Below the pieces are notes generated by a model that worked only from the letters and a program-made list of their open reading frames with translations, was not told the origin of the DNA and searched no databases. Below are positions 24,434 to 37,685 of a stretch of 64,000 nt of DNA, in pieces. Within the stretch, counting starts at the first letter, position 1, and each line of letters begins with the position of its first letter. This stretch comes from Panagrolaimus kolymaensis (Eukaryota; Nematoda; Chromadorea; Rhabditida; Panagrolaimidae), in contig JAJQJQ010000020.1 in the NCBI GenBank assembly GCA_028622995.1, positions 2,790,001 through 2,854,000 of the forward strand, given 5' to 3'. Position numbers and translations under genes: made by a program.

Positions 24434-27400
24434 TTCTTTTAAACCGCGTACAGTAGTTTTCTTTTTGCTTTTTTCCCCCCTAAATCCACAGTTGCCAATA
24501 ATCTTTACCTCACACATTCTTACCAAATCCATAGGATTTTTCTTTTCGAATCTATCTCCTTAAAGTATTATCAAAATGGGTTCAATTTTTTTATGTCTGG
24601 TTTTAAAAAAATACGTAAGTAATTATATTCCCTTTTTTTGAGTGATAATTTCAATGTAGTCTCTTTCATTTTTTTAGAGAGTAAAACTAAGTATATCTTG
24701 TATTTAAATTTTAATATATTTTTTTTAACGGACATAAGCTTTAAACTACAATATATTTAATAAAAATAAAGTACACATATTTTTATGGAAGTCGTCTTCG
24801 TGAACTGTTAAACTGACTATATGTCATAGAACTTAACTTCTTTTTTTTATCAAACTACAAAATGATAAGTCTCTTATTTTCTTTCTTTGTAAAGTAGTGA
24901 TTAAAATTTCCGAATACTTTGAATAATTTTTAAAATTACTGTCATTTATCACTTTGAGATTCACAAACTCTTCCTTATCTTTTAAAAATATTTTTTTAAT
25001 CTTTTTCATTCGAAAAACTTTTTTTATGTTCAAATCGTTTCTTTTTTTTATTTATTCGTGAAACTCGTTTTTTGTTTTTTTGTGAAATGATTTTTTTTAT
25101 ATTTTATATAGCTTTATCATATTTATTTTTTTTTATAGAAAATTATCTTTTGGGGCAGCAAAAAAACATAAACCAAAAGATCTCTCTTCCTTCTTTTTTT
25201 ATTTCCATGATTACGGTAGGTTTATTATCTTTTTATTTTCCTGCATTTTGAAACAAGAAATTTAATTTAAAAAAAGTATTGATTAAAGTAACTCTCTTTT
25301 GATTAATGAAAATTTTTTATTAATTGGTTTAAAAAGTTTTGTATTTGAATTAATTTGGTTGGTTTTTACGCTTTATGGATTAAATCTCGAATGAAGCTGA
25401 CGTCTGTCGAACAACGTTCAAAAATTTGGGAATATTTTTTTTGTGATTACAAGAATATTTTTAAAATTCTATTTATTATCTTTACCCTCAGATTTACACT
25501 TTTATTTCTGCACTACAGAAAAAAAAACTAACTGCGTAAATCAAAATTTTTCTAATTATTTTGAATTAAAAAAAAATCTTGGAAGCAACACATATATCTG
25601 GCTATCAGATTTTTTTTGTGTCACAATTTTCTTTTTTATTAAAATAATCAGCTTTTCCATATTTTTGTTCTAATATTAAAAAACAAAGACAAAAAGATTA
25701 TTTCGTATTCATAATATTATAAAAAAAACAATGCGGATATTAAAAGTTTAAACATAGCACAAAATTTATCTTCTTTTGTCTAAAAAAATCTCATGCCCTT
25801 TAAATTTGTTGTTAAAAAATACTATCTTTCTAATAATCAACCAAAAAAAAGTAAGCCAATCCAAAAAATGAGGCATAAAAGCTATTTTTTCATTTAATCA
25901 TCTTATAAAAAAAATTTTTTTTATTCAGACAGGATTACTTTTTTACTTTTGCTACAGTATGCAGAAAATAATCTTAAAGCGAATGTTGCAATTTGATTTT
26001 GGATTAACTTTCCAAGCAACGACAAAAAAATTATTTTAATTTAATTATAAAAAGATATTATTGCGTCGGTAAAAAAAAATATCTAAAAAAATCCAAGATT
26101 TATCCACAAAAAAAAAGAAAAGACAAAGAACAACTCTGAAGTTTGAGCTTTGAAACGGTTATTATTTATAAAAAAGGCTATATGAAAACATAATGCTTAT
26201 ATAAATATTGAAGAATTGAAATTTACAAATTAACAAAAAAAATATGAGAGACTTTTAAGGGAATTATAAAAATCTTATCCATATAAATATTGGGATGAAT
26301 GGATTGAGTGAAGAAATTTAAATAAGTTTAAAATCAAAAAATTTTGTTTTTGTTTTACAAATAGAACATAATAAAAAAATTTTCAGAAAATATGTTTGCC
26401 AGTTAAAAAATTTGTTTTAAAAGAAACTTTGAAATCTTCCAATTCGTTTTTTAAGTACATAAATCTATTTTGTCTTGGTGAATGCCATTTTCACACTTGA
26501 TGCACTTTTATTATTTAGTTTTTTTCTTATTTATTGTTTTTTTTAGTCATATTTGGCAGAAAAATTAAATTTTCTCTATTTCGAAACAAATCTTTTATTT
26601 GCCATACTTATGTTATTACGAAATCAACCGAGAAAAAAAATTCATGTCAAACTACAATTCTTCAAACTTCCCTCCCTTTTCTTTTTTCCTTGGAAAATTA
26701 CTCTTTTTTGAGAGAACTGCTTGCTTCTCAATCATTTTTTTTTCTGCTTTTGAAAAAACCAAAAAATGAACGCTTTTTTTTCTTTTTTAACTTATCATCT
26801 TTCATTTTCGTAGATAGTATATTAAGTTGTCCGTTCGTTCGTCATTCGATAGATTTCAGGTGTTCGCAAAAAAAAAATCTTGTCCTTTTTCCTTAAAAAA
26901 CCAACTGTCGCCAAATAGCCTTGTACATAAATCTTTTTGAAGTGATGTTTTTTTTATGGTGAAAATTTTCAACTTTTGCTTATTTTAGTTGTTTTTTCCT
27001 AGCTTTATTTTTTTTTCTTGCTTCAAGTTAAATTTAAAATGGTTATTTTATGGAATAAAAAAAAAGTAAGCTTCTAGTTTTTTTTGTTTTTTTTATTTAA
27101 AAAATTAAAGGAAAATTATTTTTTTGATATTTGTTTATCGGTAAGAAATGTGATAAACTTGGTTGAATGTATCACAGCTTTTTTTATGAGTCAGAATTAC
27201 TCGTTTTTTTATGCTTAAGTTTTAAAGGTCTAACTTTACTCGATAATAATGCTTTTTATAAGTTAGATACTTTGGTAGCATAGTCTTTTTCAAATCAAAA
27301 AAATCTGATAAAATTTATCAGGCAACAGCAAACAAACATGATTTTAATAAATTTTTCATTTGTGACGGCAAAAATAGCTATTTGAATCAATGTTCTAAAA

Positions 27401-27874
27401 TCGCAAAAAACACAAATTTTTTACAGTTTTCCTTTCGAAATATCCTCCTCATTTTTTAATAAGTGTTTTCGTTGTAAAGAAAACATGCCTTTCTTATTGT
27501 TTTGACAAAGAAGAATAACAACAAAAATTAAATCTTTGTTATGTTAACAAAAAGCTTTTTCTTTTGTATCCTTTAATAATCCCACTACAGTTTTTATAGA
27601 TATTTTTTCTTCATAAATAATCCTTCTTTTTTTTCCTGTACAAAAAATATCTAAGAGATTTATAAATCTACCGTATCTCTAACCCGCCGACAACATCATT
27701 CATTCGTTTTTTATCTACATATTAATAATAAATTTTCGTAGGGAATTAAAACTTCAAATTTCTTTTGCTCAAGAACAGATTTTTTTTTTGTTGAAAATAC
27801 TACAAAAATGTATTACATTTTTTAAAAAAATACTGAAATAACATTGTTGTTGCGTCTTATTTTTTTTTTTTGGA
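24434..27874. other. AT-rich intergenic stretch
   Basis: About 3.4 kb of T- and A-rich DNA without a recognised gene. An ATG at 24576 followed by 13 codons and a good GTAAGT could mimic a first exon, but no continuation is convincing. Confidence 0.4.
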
Positions 27875-28136
27875 TTAAAGGGAGTGTCTCAGCAAACGAG
27901 AAAACTTTTACTACAGCGGGTGTTCCTAGCCCGAAAGTTCATTGTCTCAAAAGCTTACAAAGTGCTACGAATTTTTGTAGCTTTTTGTAGCATTTTGAGA
28001 AAAAAAAACAAAGTGCTACAAAAAGCTACAAAAAATCTGAAGCTCTTTGTAAGCTTTTGAGACAATGAAAAAAAACTTTCGGGCTAGGAACACCCGCTGT
28101 AAGGAGTTTTCTCGTTTGCTGAGACACTCCCTTTAA
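27875..28136. mobile_element. Foldback/MITE-like element C with TTAA ends
   Basis: A 262-bp imperfect palindrome. The left end begins TTAAAGGGAGTGTCTCAGCA, and the right end is its reverse complement for 30 or more bases. A shared block GCGGGTGTTCCTAGCCCGAA and then CATTGTCTCAAAAGCTTACA follow in each arm, with the centre rich in GTAGCTTTTTGTAGC repeats. The arms differ by a few small indels. TTAA lies at both boundaries, as in elements A and B. No coding capacity. Confidence 0.82.
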
Positions 28137-31100
28137 AGAAAAAATGACACAAATTTTTTTTACCATTATTGAAAGAAAGAAAAAAATGGAGCCAAGAAGG
28201 ACAGTATTTTTTTTTGTTATAAAAAGCAAAAAAAGAAAATAAGAACAAAGAAATTTTTCCATTAAAAAGTAGAGCCTTTTTGAAGAAGAAGTAAAAGGGA
28301 AAATACTTGAGTGTTCTTTGATGGGAGTTTTTTTTCTTTTGCATAAAAATTGTGTGAGGCTTCCTTTTGAATAATAAAAATAAATTAAAAATGAGTAAAG
28401 CTGTTACGAGGAATCTCACGAAGAAAAAATATTTGATTCATTTTTTTTTGCAAGTGGTAATTCTGCTTGTTGCTTTGAGATGGACAAACTCCAAATTGAT
28501 TTTAAAAAGTCAAATTTTATTTTTATTTTGTTTGTTTGGAAATTGTTTCAAAGTTTTTTTAATATCAAAGCTCTTTTTTTGTTTGTTTGCAAATAACTAT
28601 TTTTTTGCCTTTTTTAATTTTTGATATTTTTAATTCATTTTACAGACATTTTGAAAAAACAAATATCCTTTTTTTTCTTTTTTTTTGTTGTTGAGAACGG
28701 ATGTTGTTGTTTGAATCCACAAAAAGAAATTTTAAATAGGTTCCCACATGAAAAAAAGGAGAAAAAAGTTGGCGATATGGCTGCTTTTTTTCTTTGCCTT
28801 GTAAAAATGGGAAAAAATGCAGAGGAAGCAAAAAAAAAAAACCAAGACTAACCATAAAAAAAATGGGAAGGAAAACATAAAAATAAAATTTAAAAAAAAA
28901 GAAGTGAAGACCACCACCGCCGCTGCAATACTACCGCCACTGCCATACATATAATAAATAATATGTATAATATTGTTGACGAGAAGAAAAAAATTTGCGT
29001 CTCTTTTTTTTTTTATTTAAAAAAACTTTTTTTTCTATTTTGCAAAAAAAAAAGTATTAAAAAAAGAAGGGAAATGTGTCGAAAAAAAAATGAACTTTCT
29101 TTTCTCTATTTTTTTTGTTTTGCTATTTTTTTCTCACCAACAAATTTTTTGTGTCTTTTTTTCGTTTCTTTTTTGTAATGAGTAGTCGTCCAAAGAAGAA
29201 GAAAAAAAAACCAGATAATTGTTATTTTTTTTTCATGCTCTCTTTTTTTCTTTTTTTCCCCAAATTTTTTTTTGAAAAATAAAAAAAAATAATGCAAAGA
29301 ACAAAGACATGATTTTTTTTTCTCCTTTTTTCTTCTTTTCTGTGTTTTACTTTATTTTTAAAACAAGGAAGTGCGCTGGCAAAAACACTAGGCTTTGAGA
29401 AACATCTCTTTTTATTTTTATTTTGGATGGAGCGAAAAAAAGGCCCAATTTTTTTTCCAAAAAAATATATATATAATAAGATCGTGTTAGAGAGAGATGA
29501 ATGACTTGCAAAAAAAAAAGAAAAGAAAAATGAAAAGAGAATTTTATTTTAAGCATATTTGGCTGCTGCAACTACTATGCTCAGTGCTGAGTAAAATCAT
29601 ACTTTATTATAGTTTGCTTTAGTCAGAAATATGAATGGATTTCAGAAAGAAAATGCTTTCTTGCACCCAAAAATTTTTAAAGGTTGCAAATTCTAGTTGC
29701 TTCTCGCTTTGCCTTTATTTTCCCGATTGATAAATTTGCATATTTTTATTACAATGGCAAAACTCTTTTAAGTATGTATTCCTGTATTTTTCTTTGGATT
29801 TGTGACATAAATCTTTGATTCAACCCAACTAAATGCTCCCTTTCATTTTCACTCCTCCTTGCTCTTTAAATTTTTTTCTTTTATTTTTTTTCTCAAGAAA
29901 TAAAAAACCAAAAAAAAATTCTGTTCTCAAACAAAGCAACAGCAAAAAAAAAAATATGCTATCTTATTTTATTTTTCAACAACAAAAAGAAAGAACTTAA
30001 AAACAATCTTCTTTTTTTTTCTTTTTTTTCTTTTTTTCATTCAACACAGAAAAAAAGAAATGAATTCATTCATTCGTCAGAGTCAGCGGCGACGTCGTTG
30101 AACAATAAAAAAAAAGATTCTTTTTTTCTTTTTTCTTTTTTAACCCAAAAGTCAAGAAAAAAATTTGATGCTGCTGCTCAAAGGTTTTTTTAAATTTTTT
30201 TTTATTTTTGTGTGTTTGAAAAACATTCGAATCTCTCTTCTTCTCTTCTTTTTTTTATTTTTGCTGGTTGCGCTGTTTTTCATATATTTTTTTCAGTCGC
30301 AATTTTTTTCTTTTTTGTGTGAACTCACTTTTTTTTTGTGTCTCTCTTTTTTTCCATTTATTTTTTTTTGTTGTTTTCGTTGTTGCTCCACCCTTTTTAA
30401 AAATATAAAAATGCACAAGACAGAAAAATAATAAAAAAAGAGCAAAGAAATGAAAAAAACTAAAAATATATAAAATGAATAGTGTTTGCTTGTTTGTGTC
30501 CTTTCGATAGGTTGAAAATAAAAATAAATAAAAATAAAAAGGAAAAATTTATGTTATAAATATTATTTAAATGTTTTCGAGTTTTTAAAAATTAGAAGTT
30601 TTTTGGAAAATAAAAGCGGGTCTTAAATTGAAATTAATTTTGGAAAATTGTGTTAAAATTATCTCAAATAGAAACTATCACAAATTTTACCAAAAGTTTT
30701 TTTTGATATTTAAAAAGTCCAATCTTTTTTTGAATCCTCTAAAAAAGGCATTTTTTTTTTGCCGAAATCTAAAAGAAAAAAACTGACCCAATAAAAAAGC
30801 CCCATTTTCATTCTTCTTTCTTTTTTTTTAATTCTGACACTTCTTTCATTTTCAATTTTATTTTACTGAAATTTTAATTAAAATTTATTTCCTTCGCCAC
30901 CACATTTTTTTTGACTGACCTTTTTTTTTCATTTTTTTTTACGAAACTTTGCTTTTTATTTATAATAGAAAAAAGAAAATCGCGATTTCCGTTTTTTTTT
31001 CTTTTCAAATTTGCAGTACTCTTTTGTTATTTATGCGTTTTTTAAATACCTAATTTTTTCTTTTTAATGTAAAAAAACATATATTTATTTATAAAATTTT

Positions 31101-31177
31101 TTAAAATATTTAATTTATAGTTTTACTTTCGAAGAAGTATATATATATTTAGAATAATAGCCCTAAAAATAAAAGTA
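28137..31177. other. Upstream region of the zinc-finger gene
   Basis: About 3 kb, with very long homopolymer T and A runs. No gene recognised. It should contain the proximal promoter for the gene starting at 31178, but no site can be singled out. Confidence 0.4.
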
Positions 31178-34100
31178 ATGTCTTCTTCAACAACAATGTT
31201 AACAAATTCTTTAATGATTGATAAACAATTATTAAAACCTTTTGAAGCATTAAATTCGCTTATGACTCAATTGGTAAGGTGTTTAAGAAGTTTAATAAAA
31301 AAAATTATAAAAATTCGGGAATTAAAAAACATAATAAAAAATTTTATGAAAATTTGAAAGAGTATTAGAATTTTTTTGTTAGTAAAAACATTTCTTTTTT
31401 TTTTAACATTTTTGGTTCTTTCAAAGACGTCATTTGCCAAATGTGTTTGACGACGACGACCTTGGAAATCGGTTAGAATAAAAAAATATTTTATTGGTAG
31501 CTTTGATTTTTTTTCTTTCGAGACATAGTATTTTTTACAACCTTGCTCATCTTCTTTTTTTCCCCATCCATTTGGATTTTTTTTTTTTCTGCAACTTCTC
31601 TATTGAAAACATCAAAAATCAATCCTTTTTTCGAACATTTTGGTCATTATTTTTTTACTTTGCAAATAAAAAAAACTAACAGCGTCAGTATTACCAAGTA
31701 TTTGTCTTTTTTTTGTTCCTGAAAACAACAAAAAGGAAAATAAAAACTTGTTTTTGAGTTTGAAACAGTGGTTTCCTCTCTTTTTTTTGTGTGTGTGTTT
31801 GCAGCAATTGTGTTTTGAATAGAAAATAACAAACGATAAGCAATAGAAGGATTAAAAAAAGAAATAGGTTTGGGTCTTGGAAAAAATTTTTTGTGGTTCA
31901 CCGCAAATTTGAGCAAAAAATGAATTAAGTTTTCCTAAAATCTTTCAAAAAATGTTAGAGTATTTTTTTAAGTGGAATTTTTATCACACAAAACTCATAA
32001 TTTGTGCTCCAAACAAATTTCTTTCTACTTTTCTCTCTTTTGCTACCCATTAAAAAAAAGCCAGACAATAAACAAAAAACTGCAAACATTAACTTTTCAT
32101 CTCTTCACAATATAATAAAAAAATTTACTGATTTTGTGTGGTCTTCTTTATACATATTTTTTGCCACGTCTTCTTTTTTCTTTTTTTAATGTTTTCTCTC
32201 TCTCAAATATAAGAAGATTGACTCACATTTTCTGTTCTTTTTCTTTTTCTTTTTTTATGTTTCCTACTGAAAAATCGAATGATTTTTTTTTTTGCTTTAC
32301 TAAAAAACATAACAAAAAAAAATGATGAGAAATTATTTTTTCTTTCAAAGGTTATAAACTAACACTCTTCTTTCGTTCAATCATACATACATGTTATGAA
32401 AAAGAAAAAATAAGGGAATTAAAAAAAATAGAGTGATGGACTTCATTTTTTTGTCTTTCATTTTCTCTCCGTCGTTCACCAACTTTTACGTAGGTAAAGA
32501 GAGTGGTGATTTTGTCTGATGATGATGATGTGAGCGTTGGGGAGAAAAAAAATATAGAATACAATGAAGGACAACAAAAAAAAAAGACCAAATTCGTGGA
32601 CTTATTTTTTTCATTCTTTTTTTTTGTTTGGCTTCTAAAAATTATTGACGAAATAAAAAAAATTGAGCAAATAAAAAAAGAAAAAAATCATTATTGCATT
32701 GTCGCATATCTCTCTTTTCTCTCTTTCATCATAGTTTTTTTTCACCGCACGAAAAAAAAAGTGCTCGTATCTGAAAAAAAAATTCAAACCATTTTTTATT
32801 GTTTAGTTATTTTTTTTTGTTGCTTTCCATTTGCTGTTTGAAACAAAAGTTTTTCCAAAGAAGATTTAATTTAAAGAAAAAAAATTGGGAAAGATAAAAT
32901 TTCTCTGTGAAAAAATAGTTATGAGATTTACTCTTATATTTAAATTTTTGTCTTTAAAAATCAAAAGTAGTTTTAAAAAAATAAAAATAAATTAAAAAAT
33001 GGGATTTAAAAAAAAAAACCATAAATATGTATGTTATTCATTTTAGGATCTTGATATGATAGCAAATTTAATTGCAAAAGATAATTTGTTTATGAAACCA
33101 AATAATAATATTGGAAATCTAGAAAATTTATCCAATAATCATCGAATCAACGATCAAAATTTTATGCACCCGAATAATACCAACAACGGGTTAGTAATAA
33201 TAATTAATAAATCAATAATTATGGTAAAAAGTCACAGAAAGTCAATATTAAATTTTATTTTTAAATATTAGTCAAAGAGAGTTACTTTAATCCATCATTT
33301 TTTTCTGAACTTTTTTCTCCCTCTTTTTTCCTATTTTTTTGCTCGATATTTATAATATTTTTTTAGCACCCCACAATCAAGAACATCATCTTCAACTCCT
33401 GGTGACGGCGGCGACGATAATAATAATTCGTCATTACGTGCAGCAGCAGAATCAAATTCATTAAATAATAATAATTTAATTATGCATACACTTCATACAA
33501 GTCAAATGCATCATCTTCAACAACAACAACAGCAACAACAACAACAAGCAAGTAATTCATCCCAATCTCAACATCAACAAACCCAACAACAACCAAATCA
33601 ACTACAACAACCTCAGGGTAGTGGATTATTCCACGGTATGTATCGTAAGTTGAAAAAAAAAACTTTCTATTATTATTAAAAAAAAATTTAAAAAATCAAA
33701 TATTAGACCTTTGAATCATAAAAAATAGTCAAAAAATAAGGGAACCTTTCTATGTTTTTGTATTAACGCGAAAATACATTTTTTATATCAATAATTCCTA
33801 AATCTCCCCAGCTCGCACGAAACAAAAAAAGTAATTTAATTTTTTTGCTATGAAATATGGTTACACTTTTCATTAACTTTTATTTTATTTTTAAAACTGT
33901 GCAAAGAAAAAAAACACTAAAACCTTTATTTTCTTTTTTTTATTTCCTTCAAACCTACCGTTTCTCATTTCCAAAAAAAAATCATTTTCAAAAAAAACAA
34001 AACCCATCAAAGTTGTTTTTTTCTTTCCATCATTTTTTTTTTCGTCGTTCAAAAAATAAAAAAAGGAACCTTCATATATATATTTTTTTTCTTCTGTTAA

Positions 34101-36536
34101 CCGTGTCAATCTTTTTTTATTGTTGCTGCTGTTGAGATGATTATTTTTCTTCTTTCTTTTTTTTACACAGAAGCAAAGAAAAAAATGAAATGAAAGAAAG
34201 AGACTGGTTCAAAAATAAAAAAATATATATGTATTTTTTGCTTTTCTTTTCGTCGTTTCCCGTTCGCTGCTTGGTTTTTATTTTTATTTTTCATAGTTAA
34301 AACACTTGAACAAAAAAAAGTTGTAAAGAAAAAGGAAACCCGAACAACGCGAGTGAACAACGAACGAAGGATAATAATAAAAAAAGAGAGAGAAAGAAAA
34401 ATGAATTTAAGAAAAGAAAAAAAAAGTTTGGTGGCGTTCGTTTTTTTTCATTTCATCTCATCTCATCTTTTTTTCCTTCCTTCCTCTTCGTTCGTGGCTG
34501 ACGACAATAAATTTGTTTTTTTCCTTTCCTTCCATCCATTTTTTGTTTTTCGGTCAAAAAATTGGTTAATTTTTTTTTGTCGAAAAAGAAAAAAAATTGA
34601 ATAAAAATAACGAAAAAGAAATCGATTTTTATCTTAGTTTTTTTTTGTTTAATACAAAATTTTTTTTGTTTGAAGAAAATATTTTGCTTTTTTTTAAAAA
34701 GTGAAGAAAAAAAATTTTGAAGCCTCATTGATTTTTTTTTTCTCTGTTTAGATGCCATTTAATAATTTTTTTTTGCATAGGGGTTACTAAAAATTAAATA
34801 AGTTCAAAATTACAACCTCGAAAACGGGAAACAAAAAAGCAAGAAAGGCGCTATTCAGAACAAAAAATCCAAACCTTTTGGAGTTTCGCTAAACAAAAGT
34901 TTTTGCAAAGAAATTTTTATTAACTTCTCTTTATTATATTTTAGACCCAGCATTTGATATGTCAAACATATTTGGAATGAGTCAAATAAATGGCCATCTT
35001 CAAAATGTTTCATTAGCTTCACAAGTTCCACAAATGACTATAGCATTTACAAATGGACCGCATGGTCCACCAACGATGGTTCAACATATTCCAACCCATA
35101 TTCAAGTTCCATTGCCTCCTCCATCCACATCCAATGCATCTAGCACAAATAATAATGGAACATCATCCGCAACAACTAAAGCAAGCACAACAACTACAAA
35201 TCGACAAAATTCCAATGGTTCCACTTCATCGTCAGCTTCACGAAGTCGAAATCGAACTTCATCGGGTGATATGGTGAAATGTAATTTTTGTCCTAAAAAA
35301 ATTTCGACGAATATGGTAATTTTATTTTATTTTTGGAATTTAATTAAATAAAAATTTCTATTTTTTTGTAGGCTGATGCCCATCGAAATGAATGTCGTAT
35401 GATTCGATGCCATGAATGCCCACAATGTGGGAAAAGGTTTAAAGCTCGTGGGGGTTTACAACAACATTCCCGAATTCATTTAATTGATCGAGCATATGGT
35501 TGCAAATTTTGTGATAAACGTTTCACACAAAAATCTCATCTTGATCAACATGAAAGAATTCATACAGGTTTGTAATTTATTAAAAACTAAACCTAACAAA
35601 TTTTTGGTCTTGAGAAGAAAGTTTTTTTTTCTTATCAGAACCTTTGTTTTAGCAAAGAGGCATTTTTAATTATTATTTATAATTAAAATAATTTTAGGCG
35701 CTAAACCATTTGTTTGCCAATTTTGTGGCAGAGGCTTTCGACAACGTTCACAACAAATTGGCCATGAAGCCACTCATCCAGCAGGTAGTAAAATAATTAT
35801 ATAGCTACAATAATTTCAATTAATTAATTATTTAACTCTCTACAGGATCATCAGGAATATTTTCCGTTAATACCACTGGATCAGATCAAAGTTCAGTTTC
35901 AGATAATGTAAGTTTATGATTGATATAAATTATTTTTTAAAACTTAAAAAAAACCGTTGTCCTATTTTTTTTATTTTTTACTTTTTTTATTTAATGATTG
36001 TACTTTTGTTGATTTTGTTTTACTTTAATTTTTTTTTGATTGAATTAAATTGGTTGAATGAAACATAAACATTTGATTTATCAAATAATTTTGTATTTTT
36101 AAAAAAATCAACACACGACACTCATATCTTTGCACCACATTTATTTTTTTTCATTTAGAATTTTACCACGGAATTTTTTTTATTAGTTTTTCTCCACAGA
36201 ATTGCAACTATCCAAAAAAACCTAAATTTAAATTTTCGACATTTTCGTGATATCGTAATTTCATCGAATTTTGCGACGAAAATATTTACAGTAAAAAAAT
36301 GTTTTAAAAAAGTTTTATTATTATTTATAAAAATTATATATATATTTTTTTTTAAGAGCTGTGGCGCTTCACCCGCAAATTCAACCCTGCCTTTACAAAC
36401 AACTCAAGAAGAACAACAAAATAAAGTATTACAATTACAAATGGCACAAAATAATGTTGCAATGTTAAATATGTTGAATAATACCACGCCAACCAATGGC
36501 ACACATATATTAAATCTCAAAATGCTCTCAAATTAA
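31178..36536 (+). CDS. C2H2 zinc-finger transcription factor
   Basis: Exons 31178-31273, 33047-33189, 33367-33644, 34945-35315, 35372-35567, 35698-35784, 35846-35907 and 36357-36536 join in phase to 470 residues. The N-terminal 280 residues are low complexity: Asn-rich, a poly-Gln run (about 120-145) and Ser/Thr-rich, typical of activation or repression regions. A zinc cluster follows: an atypical finger C-x2-C-x11-H-x3-C beginning CNFC (about 285-304, split by an intron), then three classical fingers with CPQCGKRF (about 312-332), CKFCDKRF (340-360) and CQFCGRGF (366-388). The exon-3 donor is taken as C|GTAAGT at 33644; an upstream GTATGT also keeps frame. Introns of 1.3-1.8 kb and a 25-kb upstream desert suggest a developmentally regulated nuclear factor. 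I cannot name the orthologue. The start ATG is tentative, since an upstream exon could exist. Confidence 0.88.
33517..33547 (+). repeat. CAA/CAG trinucleotide run coding poly-Gln
   Basis: A tract of CAA codons interrupted by a CAG inside exon 3 of the zinc-finger gene codes for about ten consecutive glutamines. Such runs are length-variable between individuals or strains. Confidence 0.85.
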
Positions 36537-37685
36537 AAATTATTATTTTTTCCATTTTTTTAAAATATTTTATTCTCTTACTTTTATTTTGTTTTAAATT
36601 TAAATAAACCTTTTGTCGGGTTTTCATCATTTATTTTTACCTACTATTATTCTCTACTTCTTCTTTTTTCTTAAATTTGTTAATCCCAGTCTAATTTTTT
36701 GAAAGAAAAAAAATTTGTTTTTCTCTTTTTTAAACCAAAAAAGCAGCGGCGTCCAAGAGATTTTTAGCATCACTAACTAACTTTAATTTTTATTTTGTTA
36801 AACGTTTTTGGGCGATGTTTTTTTCGATAACTTTTATGAATCGTTTTAAAAATGGAGCTTTTTTAAAGATTTTTTTGAGACTAAAATATTTTAAGAATCT
36901 TTTTAGCAAAAGCCAAAACTTTATTTTTGATTTTTTGGCATAAAACTTGAATAAAATTTTGGACTAGTAGCTACTTTTTTTTGCCATCAATGCTGCTTAC
37001 ACTATTGTTTTCTCAATCAATTCAAAAAATGTATCCCTTCTGAGCAAAGAGCTACTAAGCCTTCAAAATTAACCAACAACAACAAAGCTTTTATTTTTTT
37101 ATTATTATTTTGTCTTATCCGGGTTTTGCTACCTTCAAACATTTTTTTGTTTCTTCTAAAAAAGCTGTCCAAAAAAACACAGTTGTTTTTTTTCTCTCCT
37201 TAAAAACATATTTTTTTACTGCTTATTTTCCTTCTTCTTTTTTGATTCAATTTTATTATATTTTTTTCACTCTCAATAAAAAATTAAAAAACAATTTTAA
37301 TTTGTGTCCTTAATAATTTTTTTGATTAAACTTTTTTTTAAACCTCAAAAAATTATTATTCACTCTTCTATTATATTTTTTTATTGATTAATCTTCTTCT
37401 TTTCGTGCTTGGTTTTTCTGATTATTATTCAACTTTTCTTCTTCTTAATCTCTCATTATTTTTCAAAATTTGTTTTTGTTGTTTTTATTTTGGTCATTTT
37501 TTTCTTATATATTGTCGTCGTCAGTCATTATTAATTTTTTGTGGGCTTTTTTTTGATTTTGATTATTTTTGTAGTTTTATTTTTGTTTAAAAAAAAAAAT
37601 AAAATTGTTTCAATATAATTAAATATGATTCAGAAAAGCAAGCATTAGGGAAAAATTTATTGCAACGAACTCAATCAAAATAAAA
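36537..37685. other. Convergent 3' intergenic region
   Basis: Lies between the zinc-finger gene (plus) and the orphan gene (minus). It is T-rich on the plus strand, with no gene or RNA recognised. Confidence 0.4.

Noticed and set aside
24576..24614. ATG plus 13 codons ending at a perfect GTAAGT, resembling a first exon with a hydrophobic start
   Set aside because: The only nearby acceptor (about 24678) gives a nine-codon second exon; no family or expression evidence, so it is likely chance in AT-rich DNA.
28640..30430. Several 70-90 codon open frames rich in Phe/Leu/Ser that mimic membrane proteins
   Set aside because: They are translations of T-runs, present on both strands at once, with no family motif or splice context.
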